A DNA stretch of 64,000 nucleotides from Streptomyces sp. SPB162 (GTDB lineage: Bacteria > Actinomycetota > Actinomycetes > Streptomycetales > Streptomycetaceae), in NCBI RefSeq assembly GCF_029504575.1, contig NZ_JAQFII010000001.1, positions 5,029,001 through 5,093,000 of the forward strand, given 5' to 3'. The notes under the pieces were generated by a model. It saw only the letters and a program-made list of their open reading frames with translations, was not told the origin of the DNA and ran no database searches. A program made the position numbers and the translations under genes. Of the stretch, positions 1 to 9,436 are shown piece after piece (position 1 is the first letter of the stretch; each line of letters begins with the position of its first letter).

Positions 1-85
1 CCGCGGTGGTGAGCGCGGGCAGCCCCACCACCAGGGAGAGGGAGCAGGCGGCGACGGCCAGCCTGCCGATGATTCTTCGACGCAT
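1..85 (-). CDS. Secreted protein, N-terminus only (partial)
   Basis: An ATG at 85 read leftward opens a frame that runs off the left edge. It gives 28 residues: MRRRIIGR, then a hydrophobic stretch of Ala, Leu, Val and Cys, ending near PALTTA. A basic N-terminus followed by a hydrophobic core is a signal peptide, so the product is probably exported. The upstream stretch read leftward from 86 has an AGGAAAGAGCCCC-like ribosome site. Nothing of the mature protein is visible, so no function can be given. Confidence 0.55.
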   Translation of the reverse strand, partial: MRRRIIGRLAVAACSLSLVVGLPALTTA

Positions 86-240
86 GGGGCTCTTTCCTGT
101 GCGTGAGCCGGGAATGTAAGCCGTGCTGTGCGGGGAGCGCGTGCGGGGGTGGAGAGTTGTACAGAACAGGAAAGTATTGGCCTAGACCAATGCGGTCAAG
201 GGGGTACGACGAGGTTCTGCGGAGTCCGTAGGATCCCGGG

Positions 241-1062
241 GTGGACATACCCCCGCCCCAGCCCCCGCTCCAGCCTCCGTCTCAGCCCCTGTCGGACGCC
301 CAGTCGCCGACCGGCTCGGGTCTTCCGTCGTACCCGCGGCCCCAGGCCGGGCCCCAGGGCCCGTTCGGGCAGGCCCCCTACGGGCCGCAGGGACCGTACC
401 CGCCGCCGCCGTACCAGCAGTACTGGTACCCGCCGCCGCCCGCGCCGTCGATGAACGGCATGGCCATCGCGTCCTTCGTGCTGGCGGTGAGCTGCATTCC
501 GGTGCTCGGCGTGGTGTTCGGCATCATCGCGCTCTCGCAGATCCGCAGGCGCGGGCAGCAGGGCAAGGCGCTGGCGATCGCCGGGGTCGCGGTCTCCGGT
601 GTCGCGACGCTCTTCGTCGTCGTGATGATCGTCCTCGGGGTGTCCGGCGCACTGGACGACGGCACGCGCACGGCCGACCTGCGGTCGGGGCAGTGCTTCA
701 ACCTGCACGGCGACTCGCTCAGCGGGTCCAGCGGCGAGTCCCGCAGCGTCGACGTGGTGCCGTGCTCCGAGGAGCACGACGCGGAGACCTTCGGCATCAC
801 CTCCCTCTCGCAGGCGTCCTCGGAGTACCCCGGCGACAGTGAGGCGGAGACGATGGCCGAGAGCCGGTGCCGGGTGCTCGCGGAGGAGTACCTCGACGGC
901 ACCGACCGGTCGGTCGACCAGCTCGACATCTACTACTCGTTGCCGCGCGAGAGCGGCTGGTCCCGGGGCGACCGCAGGGTGACCTGCTTCTTCGGCGACG
1001 CCGGCCGGAAGATGACCGGCTCGGTCAAGGCGTCCCCGGGGGATCCCGGAACCAGCGCGTAA
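241..1062 (+). CDS. DUF4190-type membrane protein with extracellular septum-formation-like domain
   Basis: This 273-aa protein starts at GTG 241, with AGGA about 7 bases upstream. Residues 1-75 are a Pro/Gln/Tyr-rich cytoplasmic tail. Two membrane helices follow (about 78-98 and 115-138), joined by a short basic loop containing QIRRRGQQGKALA, which is the DUF4190 pattern. The outside part (about 145-265) has DLRSGQCF and VDVVPCSEEHDAE, a cysteine pair and acidic His motif typical of actinobacterial septum-formation-type domains. A divisome or envelope role is inference. The gene stands alone between the divergent secreted protein and the GntR regulator. Confidence 0.7.
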   Translation: MDIPPPQPPLQPPSQPLSDAQSPTGSGLPSYPRPQAGPQGPFGQAPYGPQGPYPPPPYQQYWYPPPPAPSMNGMAIASFVLAVSCIPVLGVVFGIIALSQIRRRGQQGKALAIAGVAVSGVATLFVVVMIVLGVSGALDDGTRTADLRSGQCFNLHGDSLSGSSGESRSVDVVPCSEEHDAETFGITSLSQASSEYPGDSEAETMAESRCRVLAEEYLDGTDRSVDQLDIYYSLPRESGWSRGDRRVTCFFGDAGRKMTGSVKASPGDPGTSA

Positions 1063-1139
1063 TCCTTTGGGCATGGCTTGCGGACAGCCACCCAGGGTTG
1101 TCAAGCTGTCGCAGATAGTCAACCTGAGGGAGGGGCACC

Positions 1140-1892
1140 GTGCCTTTCGGTGAGCAGCCCGCGTACCTTCGTGTGGCCGACGACCTGCGCCAGAAGATCC
1201 TCGACGGGACGCTCGCGCCGCACACCCGGCTGCCCTCCCAGGCACGCATCCGTACCGAGTACGGGGTGTCCGACACGGTCGCGCTGGAGGCACGCAAGGT
1301 GCTGATGGCCGAGGGGTTCGTCGAGGGGCGGTCCGGCTCGGGGACGTACGTGCGCGAGCGCGCGGAACCGCGCCGCATCATCCGCTCCGGCTACCGGCCC
1401 GCGACCCCGCCCAGCCCCTTCCGCCAGGAGCAGGGTGACGAGGGCGTGAAGGGCACCTGGGAGTCGACCAGCAACCAGGACCTGGCGACGCAGCCGGTGG
1501 CCGAGCGGCTGCGGATCGAGCCGGGCGACCGGGTCATGCGCACGCGCTACCTCTACCGGACCGAGGGCGAGCCGACGATGCTCGCGACCTCGTGGGAGCC
1601 GCTGGCGGTCACCGGCCGCACGCCGGTGATGCTGCCGGAGGAGGGGCCGCTCGGCGGCCAGGGCGTCGTCGAGCGGATGGCGGGCATCGAGTTCGTGGTC
1701 GACAACATGGTCGAGGAGGTCGGCGCACGGCCCGGTCTCGCGGACGAGACGGCGGCGCTCGGCGGAGTGCCGGGCCACATCGTGATGGAGATCCGGCGGA
1801 CGTACTACGCCTCGGGCCGCCCGGTGGAGACCGCGAACATCATCGTGCCGGCCGAAAGGTACCGCGTCGCGTACCACCTGCCGGTGAAGTAA
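1140..1892 (+). CDS. GntR-family transcriptional regulator (HutC/UTRA subfamily)
   Basis: This 250-aa DNA-binding repressor-type protein starts at GTG 1140 behind a strong GAGGGAGGGG ribosome site. The N-terminal winged helix (about residues 8-75) contains YLRVADDLRQKILDG and ends with the family hallmark GRSGSGTYV. The UTRA ligand-binding domain covers about 95-245 (ERLRIEPGDRVMRTRYLY onward). UTRA domains bind small metabolites such as sugars or amino-acid derivatives. The effector cannot be read from the sequence. The next genes encode an RpiB-like isomerase and a NUDIX enzyme but lie 230 bp away, so co-regulation is only possible. Confidence 0.88.
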   Translation: MPFGEQPAYLRVADDLRQKILDGTLAPHTRLPSQARIRTEYGVSDTVALEARKVLMAEGFVEGRSGSGTYVRERAEPRRIIRSGYRPATPPSPFRQEQGDEGVKGTWESTSNQDLATQPVAERLRIEPGDRVMRTRYLYRTEGEPTMLATSWEPLAVTGRTPVMLPEEGPLGGQGVVERMAGIEFVVDNMVEEVGARPGLADETAALGGVPGHIVMEIRRTYYASGRPVETANIIVPAERYRVAYHLPVK

Positions 1893-2121
1893 CGGGTGGG
1901 GTGGGCGCCGTTCCCGGTCGGCCCGGTCGAATCCGTTCGACGGTCCAGGGGTTGACCCGGGTACGGAGATGTCCGCCCGGGCGCGGAAACGGTGCCGAAT
2001 CGGTCCTGATGGCGCTGCTCACGATCCGAACCGGTTGATCGAGTCGCACAGTTGGCCGAATCGCTACCTCTTCGTGTCAACCCGCACCCGGCGGGTGAAC
2101 CTCGGGCGTAGTGTCGGGCAT

Positions 2122-2595
2122 ATGCGGATTGCCGTTTCCTCGGACACTGATGAACCGGTGGCACGGCTGGTCGTCGACGAGCTGCGCCACCGCGGCCACA
2201 CCGTGCTCGCTTTCGGCGCGTTGCGGGCCGGAGATCGCAAGGACTGGGCCTGGAGCGCCGAAGCCGCCGCGCGCGAAGTCGCGGCCGGCCGTACCGAGCA
2301 GGCCGTGGTCTGCTGCTGGACGGGCACGGGTGCCGCCCTCGCCGCCAACAAGGTGGCGGGCGTGCGCGCGGCCCTGTGCGGTGACGCCTACACGGCGCGT
2401 GGCGCGCGAATATGGAACGACGCGAACGTGCTGGCGCTCAGCCTGCGACTGACCAGTGGGGCGCTGCTCTCCGAGATCCTGGACGCGTGGTTCGACGCGG
2501 TCGCGAGCGGCGACGCGGACGACCGGGCCAACGTCGAGCACGTGGATTCCCTCGGGGTCCTCGACGACGCTCCGGTCGGGGAGCGGGTCCGATGA
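2122..2595 (+). CDS. RpiB/LacA/LacB-family sugar-phosphate isomerase
   Basis: The 157-aa protein fits the RpiB fold. It begins MRIAVSSDTDEPVA, a variant of the usual RIAIGSDHAG nucleotide-like loop. It continues with AVVCCWTGTGAALAANK, matching the family GTGIG active-site loop, and RAALCGDAYTARGAR, where RpiB has a Cys/Thr-containing turn. Family members interconvert ribose-5-phosphate and ribulose-5-phosphate or related sugar phosphates. The frame is open further upstream to 1969, but similarity starts at ATG 2122. It overlaps the next gene by ATGA, so the two are translationally coupled. The substrate is uncertain. Confidence 0.75.
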   Translation: MRIAVSSDTDEPVARLVVDELRHRGHTVLAFGALRAGDRKDWAWSAEAAAREVAAGRTEQAVVCCWTGTGAALAANKVAGVRAALCGDAYTARGARIWNDANVLALSLRLTSGALLSEILDAWFDAVASGDADDRANVEHVDSLGVLDDAPVGERVR

Positions 2596-2759
2596 CCGAT
2601 CTCCCCTGGGTTGTCGTACGCCAGGACGACAACGGCAACCGCTACCGCGTCGGCCGCTACGCGACGCGCGAGGAGGCCGAACGCGTCTCCGAGACCCTGG
2701 ACGCGCGCGGCCACAAGCAGCTGTACCTCGTCGAGCGGATCGACCGCCAGGCGTCGTAG
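2592..2759 (+). CDS. Small SPOR-like hypothetical protein
   Basis: A 55-aa protein starts at ATG 2592, inside the end of the isomerase gene (4-base overlap). It contains WVVVRQDDNGNRYRVGRYAT and then EEAERVSETLDARGHKQLYL. The pattern of a beta strand, a glycine turn, a helix and a final strand resembles half of a SPOR fold. No signal peptide or membrane helix is visible, so it is probably cytosolic. Tight coupling to the upstream isomerase and to the NUDIX gene 10 bases downstream suggests a three-gene unit. The function is unknown. Confidence 0.65.
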   Translation: MTDLPWVVVRQDDNGNRYRVGRYATREEAERVSETLDARGHKQLYLVERIDRQAS

Positions 2760-2769
2760 GGTTCCGCGC

Positions 2770-3168
2770 ATGACATTGCGCGTGGTCGTGGGCGGAGCCG
2801 TACTGGACCAGGGACGGCTGCTCGCCGCCCGCCGCAGCGCGCCGCCCGCGCTGGCCGGCCGCTGGGAGCTGCCGGGCGGCAAGGTCGAGCCGGGTGAGAC
2901 GCACGAGCAGGCGCTGGTGCGCGAGCTGCGCGAGGAGCTGGGAGTCGAGGTCGAGCCGATCGCCCGCATCCCGGGGGAGTGGCCGCTGAGCGCGGGGCTG
3001 GTCCTGCACGCGTGGACGGCGCGGCTGGTGTCCGGAACGCCGGTGGCGCTGGAGGACCACGACGAGCTGCGGTGGCTGTCGCCGGAGCGGGTCCACGACG
3101 TCGACTGGCTCGACCAGGACCGCCCGGCGGTGGCCTGGACCGCCGCCCACCTCCTCGCCTCCGGCTGA
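2770..3168 (+). CDS. NUDIX hydrolase, MutT-like (8-oxo-dGTP-type)
   Basis: The 132-aa protein starts at ATG 2770 (MTLRVVVGGAVLDQGRLLAA). It has a complete NUDIX box: GGKVEPGETHEQALVRELRE followed by ELGV, fitting GX5EX7REUXEEXGU. The small size and LPGGKVEPGE match MutT-type enzymes that sanitise oxidised nucleoside triphosphates, although substrate range is not readable from sequence. It is the last gene of the tight run beginning at 2122. A 117-bp gap separates it from the phosphatase gene. Confidence 0.85.
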   Translation: MTLRVVVGGAVLDQGRLLAARRSAPPALAGRWELPGGKVEPGETHEQALVRELREELGVEVEPIARIPGEWPLSAGLVLHAWTARLVSGTPVALEDHDELRWLSPERVHDVDWLDQDRPAVAWTAAHLLASG

Positions 3169-3285
3169 GGTCCCCTCGCACCCGCACCACCTGGCGACGC
3201 CCGCCGCGACCCGGCGGCCGGGCTGTCCCCCGTTTGCTGGAACCGTCACTCCCCGTCGCACGGTACAGACGGGGAGATATCGGGT

Positions 3286-5886
3286 ATGTGGGGGTTGATC
3301 CCTCTTCATAGCCGGACGATCCGGCCCCATACGGTCAGGGACGATGTGGACGGCTTGAGCAGCAGCGACGAGGCGGCGGGGGCGGGGAGGCGCGGACGGC
3401 TGCAGCCGGGGGCGGCGGCCGGGGTCGCGGTGCCGGGCACCTTGCTGGACACCTTGCGGGTCGCCGTCGTCATGCTGGACACGTCCGGCCGGGTGCTGCT
3501 GTGGAGCCCGCTGGCAGAGGAAATGCTCGGGTGGGCCGGCGAGCACATCGTCGGCCGCCGCGTCGGCGGCTTCTTCGATCCCGGTGAGGCCGGGACCGAG
3601 ACCACCGGCGGCGCGCACCGCAGCGGCGCCGAGCGGATCCTGGCGGACCTGCTGCGCAACGGCCGCTGGGACGGCATCCTGTCGCTGCGGCACCGGGACG
3701 GCCACAGCGTGCAGGTCGAGGCGCGCGCCTCGATGCTCGTCGACGGGGACGGCCGCCCGTTCGTCCTCGCCTCCGTCGCCGAGACGAGCCGGCTGCGCAC
3801 CTTGGAGCACGACCTCGCCGCGCTGGACGCGCTCTACGACTCGTCACCGCTGGGCGTCGCGGTCTTCGACACGGAGCTGCGCTACGTCCGGGTCAACGAG
3901 GCGCTCGCCCGGATGAACGGGCTGTCCCCCGCCGACCACATCGGCCGGACCGTCGGCGAGATCGTCGACGACCCGCAGGCGGGTGCCGAGCTCACCACGT
4001 TGCAGCGGGCGGTGCTCACCACCGGCCGCCCCGTCATCGACCTGATCATGCTGGCCCCGCGCGGCCTCGGCCACCGCTCCATCTCGTACCACCGCCTGGT
4101 GGACCGGGCGGGCAGCGTGCTGGGCATCAGCGCGACGGTGATGGACGTGACCGAGCGCAAGGAGGCCACCGACAAGGTCGAGCGGGCCCGCAGCCGGCTC
4201 GCGCTGCTCAACGACGTGGGCGCGCGGATCGGCGGCCTGCTGGACGTGCGCCGTGGCGCGGAGGAGCTGGCGCGGGCACTGGTGCCGAGGTTCAGCGACT
4301 ATTCGGGGGTGATCCTGCACGCGGCGGTCGCCGACGGCGGCGAGCTGCCGAGCGTGCAGTACAGCGAGAGCACCCCGATGCGCCAGTTGGGCGTGGGCGC
4401 GATCCGGCAGGGCCCCGAGGTGGACCGGATGATCAAGCTGGGCTCCGTCATCTCGTTCAACCGCAAGTCCATCTTCGGCGTGGTGCTGGCCACCGGGCAG
4501 CCGCAGTTGGTGGAGAACGACCAGCAGTTGCTCGCCACGACGTTCCCCGGCGACCCCAAGGTGCGGGCCACCATGGAGTTGGGCATCCACTCGCTGCTGG
4601 TGCTCCCGCTGCGGGCGCGCGGTGTCGTGCTGGGGCTGCTGGTGGTCAGCCGGGCGGACGGCAGGGAGCCGTTCGACCGCGACGACCTGGCGCTGGCGAT
4701 GGAGCTCGCCGACCGCGCTGGCTCAGGCCTGGACAACGCGCGGCTGTACGTCCGGGAGCGCGAGGGCGCCCTGATGCTGCAGCGCAGCCTGCTGCCGCAG
4801 ACCGTTTCGCAGCCGCAGGGCGTCGAGGTCGCCTTCCGGTACGTGCCGGGCAGCAGCGGCACCGAGGTGGGCGGCGACTGGTTCGACGTGATCCCGCTGG
4901 CCGGCGGCCGGGTCGCGTTCGTCATCGGCGACGTGATGGGGCACGGGCTCGGCGCCGCGGCGACCATGGGCCGGCTGCGTACCGCCGTCAGGACCCTGGC
5001 CGGGCTCGACATGCCGCCGCACGAACTGCTGCGCCGCGTCAACGATCTCGGCGACGACCTGGCGCAGGATCAGGACGAGGGGTGGATGGCCACCGTCGTG
5101 TACGCCGTCTACGACCCCGCCACCCGGCGCTGCACCCTGGCGAAGGCCGGGCACCTGCCGCCGGTGCTGGTCCATCCCGGAGGGGAGGGCGGCTTCGCGG
5201 GGTGCGGGGCGTCGCTGCTGGAGATGCCGTCGGGGGCGCCGCTCGGCGTCGAGGGCGTGGAGTTCGAGTCCGTGGAACTGGACGTGCCGGACGGCACGGT
5301 GCTGGTGCTCTACACCGACGGGCTGGTCGAGGCCCGCGGCGAGGACATCAGCGACGGTCTGGACCGGCTCTCCGCGGTGCTGTCCCGGCCCTTTTCCTCA
5401 CTGGAGGACGCCTGTGACGATTTGCTCGCGACGATGGTGCCGGGCCGGGAGCCGGACGACGTGGCCCTGCTGATGGCACGGCTCGGCGGCCTCCCCGAGG
5501 GCAGCACCGCCTCGTGGACGTTCCCGGCCGAGCCCAGTGCCGTACGGCGCGCCCGCCGGCGCGTCCGGGAGACCCTCGCCGACTGGCACCTCGAACCGCT
5601 GACCGACGTGACGGTGCTGCTCGTCAGCGAGCTGGTCACCAACTCCCTGCGGTACGCGCACGGTCCGATCGGGGTCCGCATGGTGCGCGGCGGCTCGCTG
5701 CTGGTCGAGGTCTCCGACCCGCTGCCCGATCCGCCGCTGGAACGCGTCGCCTCCACCGAGGACGAGGGCGGCCGCGGCCTGCAACTGGTGGCGCGCGCCT
5801 CGCGGCGCTGGGGGACCCGGCACGGACGGCTGGGCAAGACGGTGTGGTTCGAGCTCGCGATGCCCGTCGGCGGGTCCGGCACCTGA
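3286..5886 (+). CDS. PAS-PAS-GAF-SpoIIE phosphatase with C-terminal anti-sigma-type ATPase domain
   Basis: This is an 866-aa multidomain signalling protein. PAS 1 (about 50-165) contains VAVVMLDTSGRVLLWS. PAS 2 (about 180-300) contains GVAVFDTELRYVRVNE. A GAF domain covers about 305-490. The PP2C/SpoIIE phosphatase (about 520-715) has the metal motifs GGDWFDV, FVIGDVMGHG and YTDGLVE. An HATPase-like domain (about 740-860) has ELVTNSLRYA and DEGGRGLQLV. Such proteins dephosphorylate anti-anti-sigma factors in stress or development pathways. ATG 3286 follows GGGGAG. GTG 3346, behind CAGGGA, is an equally possible start. A similar gene follows at 6080. No membrane helices are visible. Confidence 0.88.
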   Translation: MWGLIPLHSRTIRPHTVRDDVDGLSSSDEAAGAGRRGRLQPGAAAGVAVPGTLLDTLRVAVVMLDTSGRVLLWSPLAEEMLGWAGEHIVGRRVGGFFDPGEAGTETTGGAHRSGAERILADLLRNGRWDGILSLRHRDGHSVQVEARASMLVDGDGRPFVLASVAETSRLRTLEHDLAALDALYDSSPLGVAVFDTELRYVRVNEALARMNGLSPADHIGRTVGEIVDDPQAGAELTTLQRAVLTTGRPVIDLIMLAPRGLGHRSISYHRLVDRAGSVLGISATVMDVTERKEATDKVERARSRLALLNDVGARIGGLLDVRRGAEELARALVPRFSDYSGVILHAAVADGGELPSVQYSESTPMRQLGVGAIRQGPEVDRMIKLGSVISFNRKSIFGVVLATGQPQLVENDQQLLATTFPGDPKVRATMELGIHSLLVLPLRARGVVLGLLVVSRADGREPFDRDDLALAMELADRAGSGLDNARLYVREREGALMLQRSLLPQTVSQPQGVEVAFRYVPGSSGTEVGGDWFDVIPLAGGRVAFVIGDVMGHGLGAAATMGRLRTAVRTLAGLDMPPHELLRRVNDLGDDLAQDQDEGWMATVVYAVYDPATRRCTLAKAGHLPPVLVHPGGEGGFAGCGASLLEMPSGAPLGVEGVEFESVELDVPDGTVLVLYTDGLVEARGEDISDGLDRLSAVLSRPFSSLEDACDDLLATMVPGREPDDVALLMARLGGLPEGSTASWTFPAEPSAVRRARRRVRETLADWHLEPLTDVTVLLVSELVTNSLRYAHGPIGVRMVRGGSLLVEVSDPLPDPPLERVASTEDEGGRGLQLVARASRRWGTRHGRLGKTVWFELAMPVGGSGT

Positions 5887-6079
5887 AGACGTGGTCCTGA
5901 CGATGCGGTCCTGACGAAGTGGTTCAGCCACTCCCCACCGGGTAGCGAGTAGAGGCGAACGGGAACGAGTGGGAGCCGAGATGATGCTGTGATCGTCAAG
6001 ACCGTGTGCGGGACGGTCGTGATGCTGAATACTCGGCTCCAAACCGGTCCAAGTGTGCTGAGCTGGAGGGGTCGGGCCA

Positions 6080-8632
6080 GTGAACGACGTGCCAGCGGGG
6101 GCCGATGTGTCTGATGAGCGGGGCGGGACCACTTCTCCCCGGGCCACGGTCTGGCAGTCCAGCCCGCCGGGTTCGATCTACGACTACATCCGCGTCGCCT
6201 CCTTCTCGATCGGCCCCGACGGGCGGATCGACCAGTGGAGCGACCGGGCCGCCGAGTTCTTCGGAGTGCCGGCGACGCAGGCGCTCGGCAAGGACCCCAT
6301 CACCGCGTTCGCGCCGCCCGACACCTGGGACCGCGCCCGCGAGCGGGTGGCCGAGATCCTGGACGGCCGCGAGTGGATAGGCCTCGCGCCCTACCGTGAC
6401 GCCGACGGCGCCGAGGGCATCGCCGAGATCTACGTGATGCCCGCCGACCGCGGGGCGCTCTGCATCGCCGTCGACGTCTCGTCACTGCGGCAGATAGAGA
6501 CCGACCTGGCGGCCTCGCAGGCCGTCTTCGGGCAGTCCCCGATGGGGTTCGTCCTGTTCGACACCCACCTGCGGCTGCTGCGCGTCAACGAACGTTTCGC
6601 GGCCGTCTTCGGCCGCACCGCCGAGGAGCACCGCGGCCGAGGCCCGCACGACTTCCTGTCCCGGGTCGAGGCCGACCGGCTCACCGCCGCGCTGCGCCAG
6701 GTGCTGGAGAGCGGCGATCCGGTCCTGGACATGCCGCTGGTCGGCAGCGTGCCGGGGGAGAGCGGGCGCCGCCGCTGGGCCATCTCGCTGTACCGGCTGC
6801 ACAGCGGCAGCGGGCGGCCGATAGGGGTCGCCGGGCTCGCCATGGACGTCACCGGGCGGCAGCGGGCGGAGCGCGAGGCCGCGCACGCCCGCCGCAACCT
6901 CGCCCTGCTCAACGAGGCCGGGGTGCGGATCGGCAACTCGCTGGACCTGGAGACCACCGCCCGCGAGCTGCTCGACGTCGCCGTGCCGCACTTCTGCGAT
7001 CTGGCCTCCGTCGACCTGTACCAGTCGCTGCTCGTCGGCGAGGAGGACCTCGCGGGCACCTCGGACGGCAGCGGCGAGGTGCGCCGGGTGGCGTTCGCCA
7101 GCGCCGTCTCGAACGCGCCCTCCGCGATCCTGGGCGATGACGGCGGGGACGGCGAGGTGCCCGTCGGGGCCGTCCATCGCCACCCGTTCAGCTCGCCCTG
7201 CGCGAGCGCGCTGCGCACCGCCCAGACGCAGATGGTCGGGGTGGACCCCGAGCCGGACCTGGGCGGCGCGCTCGTCCAGTCCACGCTGATAGTCCCGATG
7301 GTCGCCCGCGACACGGTCCTCGGCCTGGTGCAGTTCTCCCGGGCCAAGGGCAGCGAGCCGTTCTCCGAACGGGACCGGATGCTCGCCGAGGAGCTCGCCG
7401 CGCGGGCCGCGGTCTGTATCGACAACGCGCGGCTGTACCGGCGCGAGCACGAGCGGGCGCTGATCCTGCAGCGCAGCCTGCTGCCCCCGGGCAACCCGGA
7501 GGCGGCCGGGCTGGACATCGCCTGCCGCTATCTGCCGGGCAACATGGAGACCGAGGTCGGCGGCGACTGGTTCGACGTCATCGAGTTGCCCGGGCACCGC
7601 ACCGCGCTCGTCGTCGGCGACGTCATGGGCCGCGGCCTGCGCGCGGCCGTGGCGATGGGTGAACTCCGCACCGCGGTAAGGACGCTGGCCCTGCTCGACC
7701 TGGAACCCGCCGAAGTGCTCACCGCGCTCGACGAGGTGGCTCGCGGGTTGGGCGCCCCGCCCGAGACCCGCAGCCGGCGGGGCAAGGACCGCGGCGGCAC
7801 GGACCTCACCGAGGTCTACCTCGCCACCTGCGTCTACGCCGTGTACGACGCGGTCACCCGGCGCTGCACGATCGCCAACGCCGGGCACCTGCCGCCGGTC
7901 GTCGTCGAGCCGGGCGGGCCCGCGCTCATGCTGGAGGTCCCCACCGGATTGCCGCTCGGCGTCGGCGGCGAACCTTTCGAGGAGGTCGACGTCGAGCTCC
8001 CGGACGGGGCGCTCCTCGGGCTCTACACCGACGGCCTCGTGGAGTCCCGCAACCACCCGCTGGACGAGGGCCTCGAATCCCTCCGCGGCGCGTTCGACGA
8101 CCCGCAGCGTCCTCTGGAGGACGTCTGCGACCACATCCTCGCGACGCTGGACACCGCCCACGGCGAGGACGACATCGCCCTGCTGATGGCGCGCGTCCAC
8201 GGCCTGCCCGCCGACTCCGTCGGGGACTGGACGCTGGAGCCGCACCCCGCCTCGGTCGCCCGGGCCCGCGAGCACGCCCGCGAACGGCTGGTGTCCTGGG
8301 GTCTCGACGAGCTGGTCGACACCACGGAACTGCTCGTCAGCGAACTGGTCACCAACGCCCTGCGGCACGGTGACGGGGACATCAGGCTCCGGCTGCTGCG
8401 CGACCGCACGCTCGTCTGCGAGGTCTGGGACGGCGCGCTGGTCCAGCCCAGGCGGCGGCGCGCCCGCGACACGGACGAGGGCGGCCGCGGCCTGCAGCTC
8501 GTCAGCCTGCTCAGCGAGAGCTGGGGCAGCCGCCGTACCCACCGCGGGAAGACCGTCTGGTTCGAACTCGCCCTGCCGGGCGCGGGCAACGGCAGGGAAC
8601 CGACCGTGGACGAACTGTTGAGCATGTACTGA
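6080..8632 (+). CDS. PAS-PAS-GAF-SpoIIE phosphatase with C-terminal anti-sigma-type ATPase domain (second copy)
   Basis: This 850-aa paralogue of the gene at 3286 has the same architecture: PAS 1 (about 30-140), PAS 2 (about 145-270, QSPMGFVLFDTHLRLLRVNE), GAF (about 280-455), SpoIIE/PP2C (about 480-700, GGDWFDV, LVVGDVMGRG, YTDGLVE) and HATPase (about 715-835, ELVTNALRHG, DEGGRGLQLV). GTG 6080 is preceded by GGAGGGG. An extra charged loop (SRRGKDRGGTDLTEV) interrupts the phosphatase domain relative to its neighbour. It is separated from the first copy by 193 bp, so it may have its own promoter. It presumably acts on a partner-switching regulator. The target is unknown. Confidence 0.88.
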   Translation: MNDVPAGADVSDERGGTTSPRATVWQSSPPGSIYDYIRVASFSIGPDGRIDQWSDRAAEFFGVPATQALGKDPITAFAPPDTWDRARERVAEILDGREWIGLAPYRDADGAEGIAEIYVMPADRGALCIAVDVSSLRQIETDLAASQAVFGQSPMGFVLFDTHLRLLRVNERFAAVFGRTAEEHRGRGPHDFLSRVEADRLTAALRQVLESGDPVLDMPLVGSVPGESGRRRWAISLYRLHSGSGRPIGVAGLAMDVTGRQRAEREAAHARRNLALLNEAGVRIGNSLDLETTARELLDVAVPHFCDLASVDLYQSLLVGEEDLAGTSDGSGEVRRVAFASAVSNAPSAILGDDGGDGEVPVGAVHRHPFSSPCASALRTAQTQMVGVDPEPDLGGALVQSTLIVPMVARDTVLGLVQFSRAKGSEPFSERDRMLAEELAARAAVCIDNARLYRREHERALILQRSLLPPGNPEAAGLDIACRYLPGNMETEVGGDWFDVIELPGHRTALVVGDVMGRGLRAAVAMGELRTAVRTLALLDLEPAEVLTALDEVARGLGAPPETRSRRGKDRGGTDLTEVYLATCVYAVYDAVTRRCTIANAGHLPPVVVEPGGPALMLEVPTGLPLGVGGEPFEEVDVELPDGALLGLYTDGLVESRNHPLDEGLESLRGAFDDPQRPLEDVCDHILATLDTAHGEDDIALLMARVHGLPADSVGDWTLEPHPASVARAREHARERLVSWGLDELVDTTELLVSELVTNALRHGDGDIRLRLLRDRTLVCEVWDGALVQPRRRRARDTDEGGRGLQLVSLLSESWGSRRTHRGKTVWFELALPGAGNGREPTVDELLSMY

Positions 8633-8670
8633 CGGTGGCCACCGGCGGCGAGCTGCCGGGCGCTGCGTGG

Positions 8671-9381
8671 CTACCGGGCCTTGAGGGCGGCCAGCCGGGC
8701 GTCGACCTCCGCGGAGTCCGAGAGGCTGTCGAGGCTCTCGAACTGGGCGTCCAGCGAGGACGCGGCCAGCTCCTCCCTGCCCTTGGCCTTGGCCTCCTCA
8801 CGCCGGACCTTGTCCTCGAAGCGGCCCAGCTCGCTGGTCGGGTCCAGGACGTTGATGTTCTTGGCGGCGTCCAACATCTGGTTCTGCGCCTGTGCGGACT
8901 TGGCGCGGGCCACCAGCGAATCCCGCCTGCCCTGCAACTCCCCCAGTTTGGCGCGCATCTGGTCGAGCCCGGCCTTGAGCTTGTCGACGATCTCGGTCTG
9001 GCTCGCGATGACCGGCTCCGCGGTCTCCGCCTCCTTCTCCGACGTGACCTGGCGGCCGAGCGCGACCTTCGCGAGGTTGTCGAAGCGGTCGGCGTCGGCG
9101 GTGCTGCCCGCGGCCCGCAGCTCGTCGGCCTTCCTGCTGGCGGCGAGGGCCTTGCCACCCCACTCCGCGGCGGCCGCCACGTCCTCGTCGTGGTCCTGCT
9201 CCATCAGCCGCAGGTTGCCGATCGTGGCGGCGACCGCCTCCTCGGCCTCGGAGATGTTGTCGCTGTAGTCGCGGATGAGCTGGTCGAGCATCTTCTGCGG
9301 GTCCTCGGCCTGATCAAGGAGCGCGTTGATGTTGGCCTTCGCGAGCTGGGTCACACGGCCGAGGATCGTCTGCTTCGTCAT
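8671..9381 (-). CDS. PspA/IM30-family envelope stress protein
   Basis: This 236-aa protein starts at ATG 9381 (MTKQTILGRVTQLAKANINA). It is almost entirely charged heptad helix with no membrane span, matching PspA/Vipp1. The diagnostic part is LLDQAEDPQKMLDQLIRDY near residues 20-38, followed by long coiled coil to about residue 210. Family members bind stressed cytoplasmic membranes and form ESCRT-III-like scaffolds. It lies 55 bp downstream of the TPM-domain gene on the same strand, so the two are likely co-transcribed. It converges with the phosphatase gene, separated by only 38 bp containing a 12-bp palindrome at 8633-8644. Confidence 0.9.
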   Translation of the reverse strand: MTKQTILGRVTQLAKANINALLDQAEDPQKMLDQLIRDYSDNISEAEEAVAATIGNLRLMEQDHDEDVAAAAEWGGKALAASRKADELRAAGSTADADRFDNLAKVALGRQVTSEKEAETAEPVIASQTEIVDKLKAGLDQMRAKLGELQGRRDSLVARAKSAQAQNQMLDAAKNINVLDPTSELGRFEDKVRREEAKAKGREELAASSLDAQFESLDSLSDSAEVDARLAALKAR

Positions 9382-9436
9382 GGCTGGAGTTCCTTCCGGG
9401 CCTGTGGGCCTTGGGAGATGGAGGTCGAGAAGAGCG

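Noticed and set aside
1893..2121. Upstream extension of the RpiB-like protein to position 1969
   Set aside because: The first 51 codons are Arg-rich with no similarity, and the family N-terminus MRIAVSSD begins at 2122.
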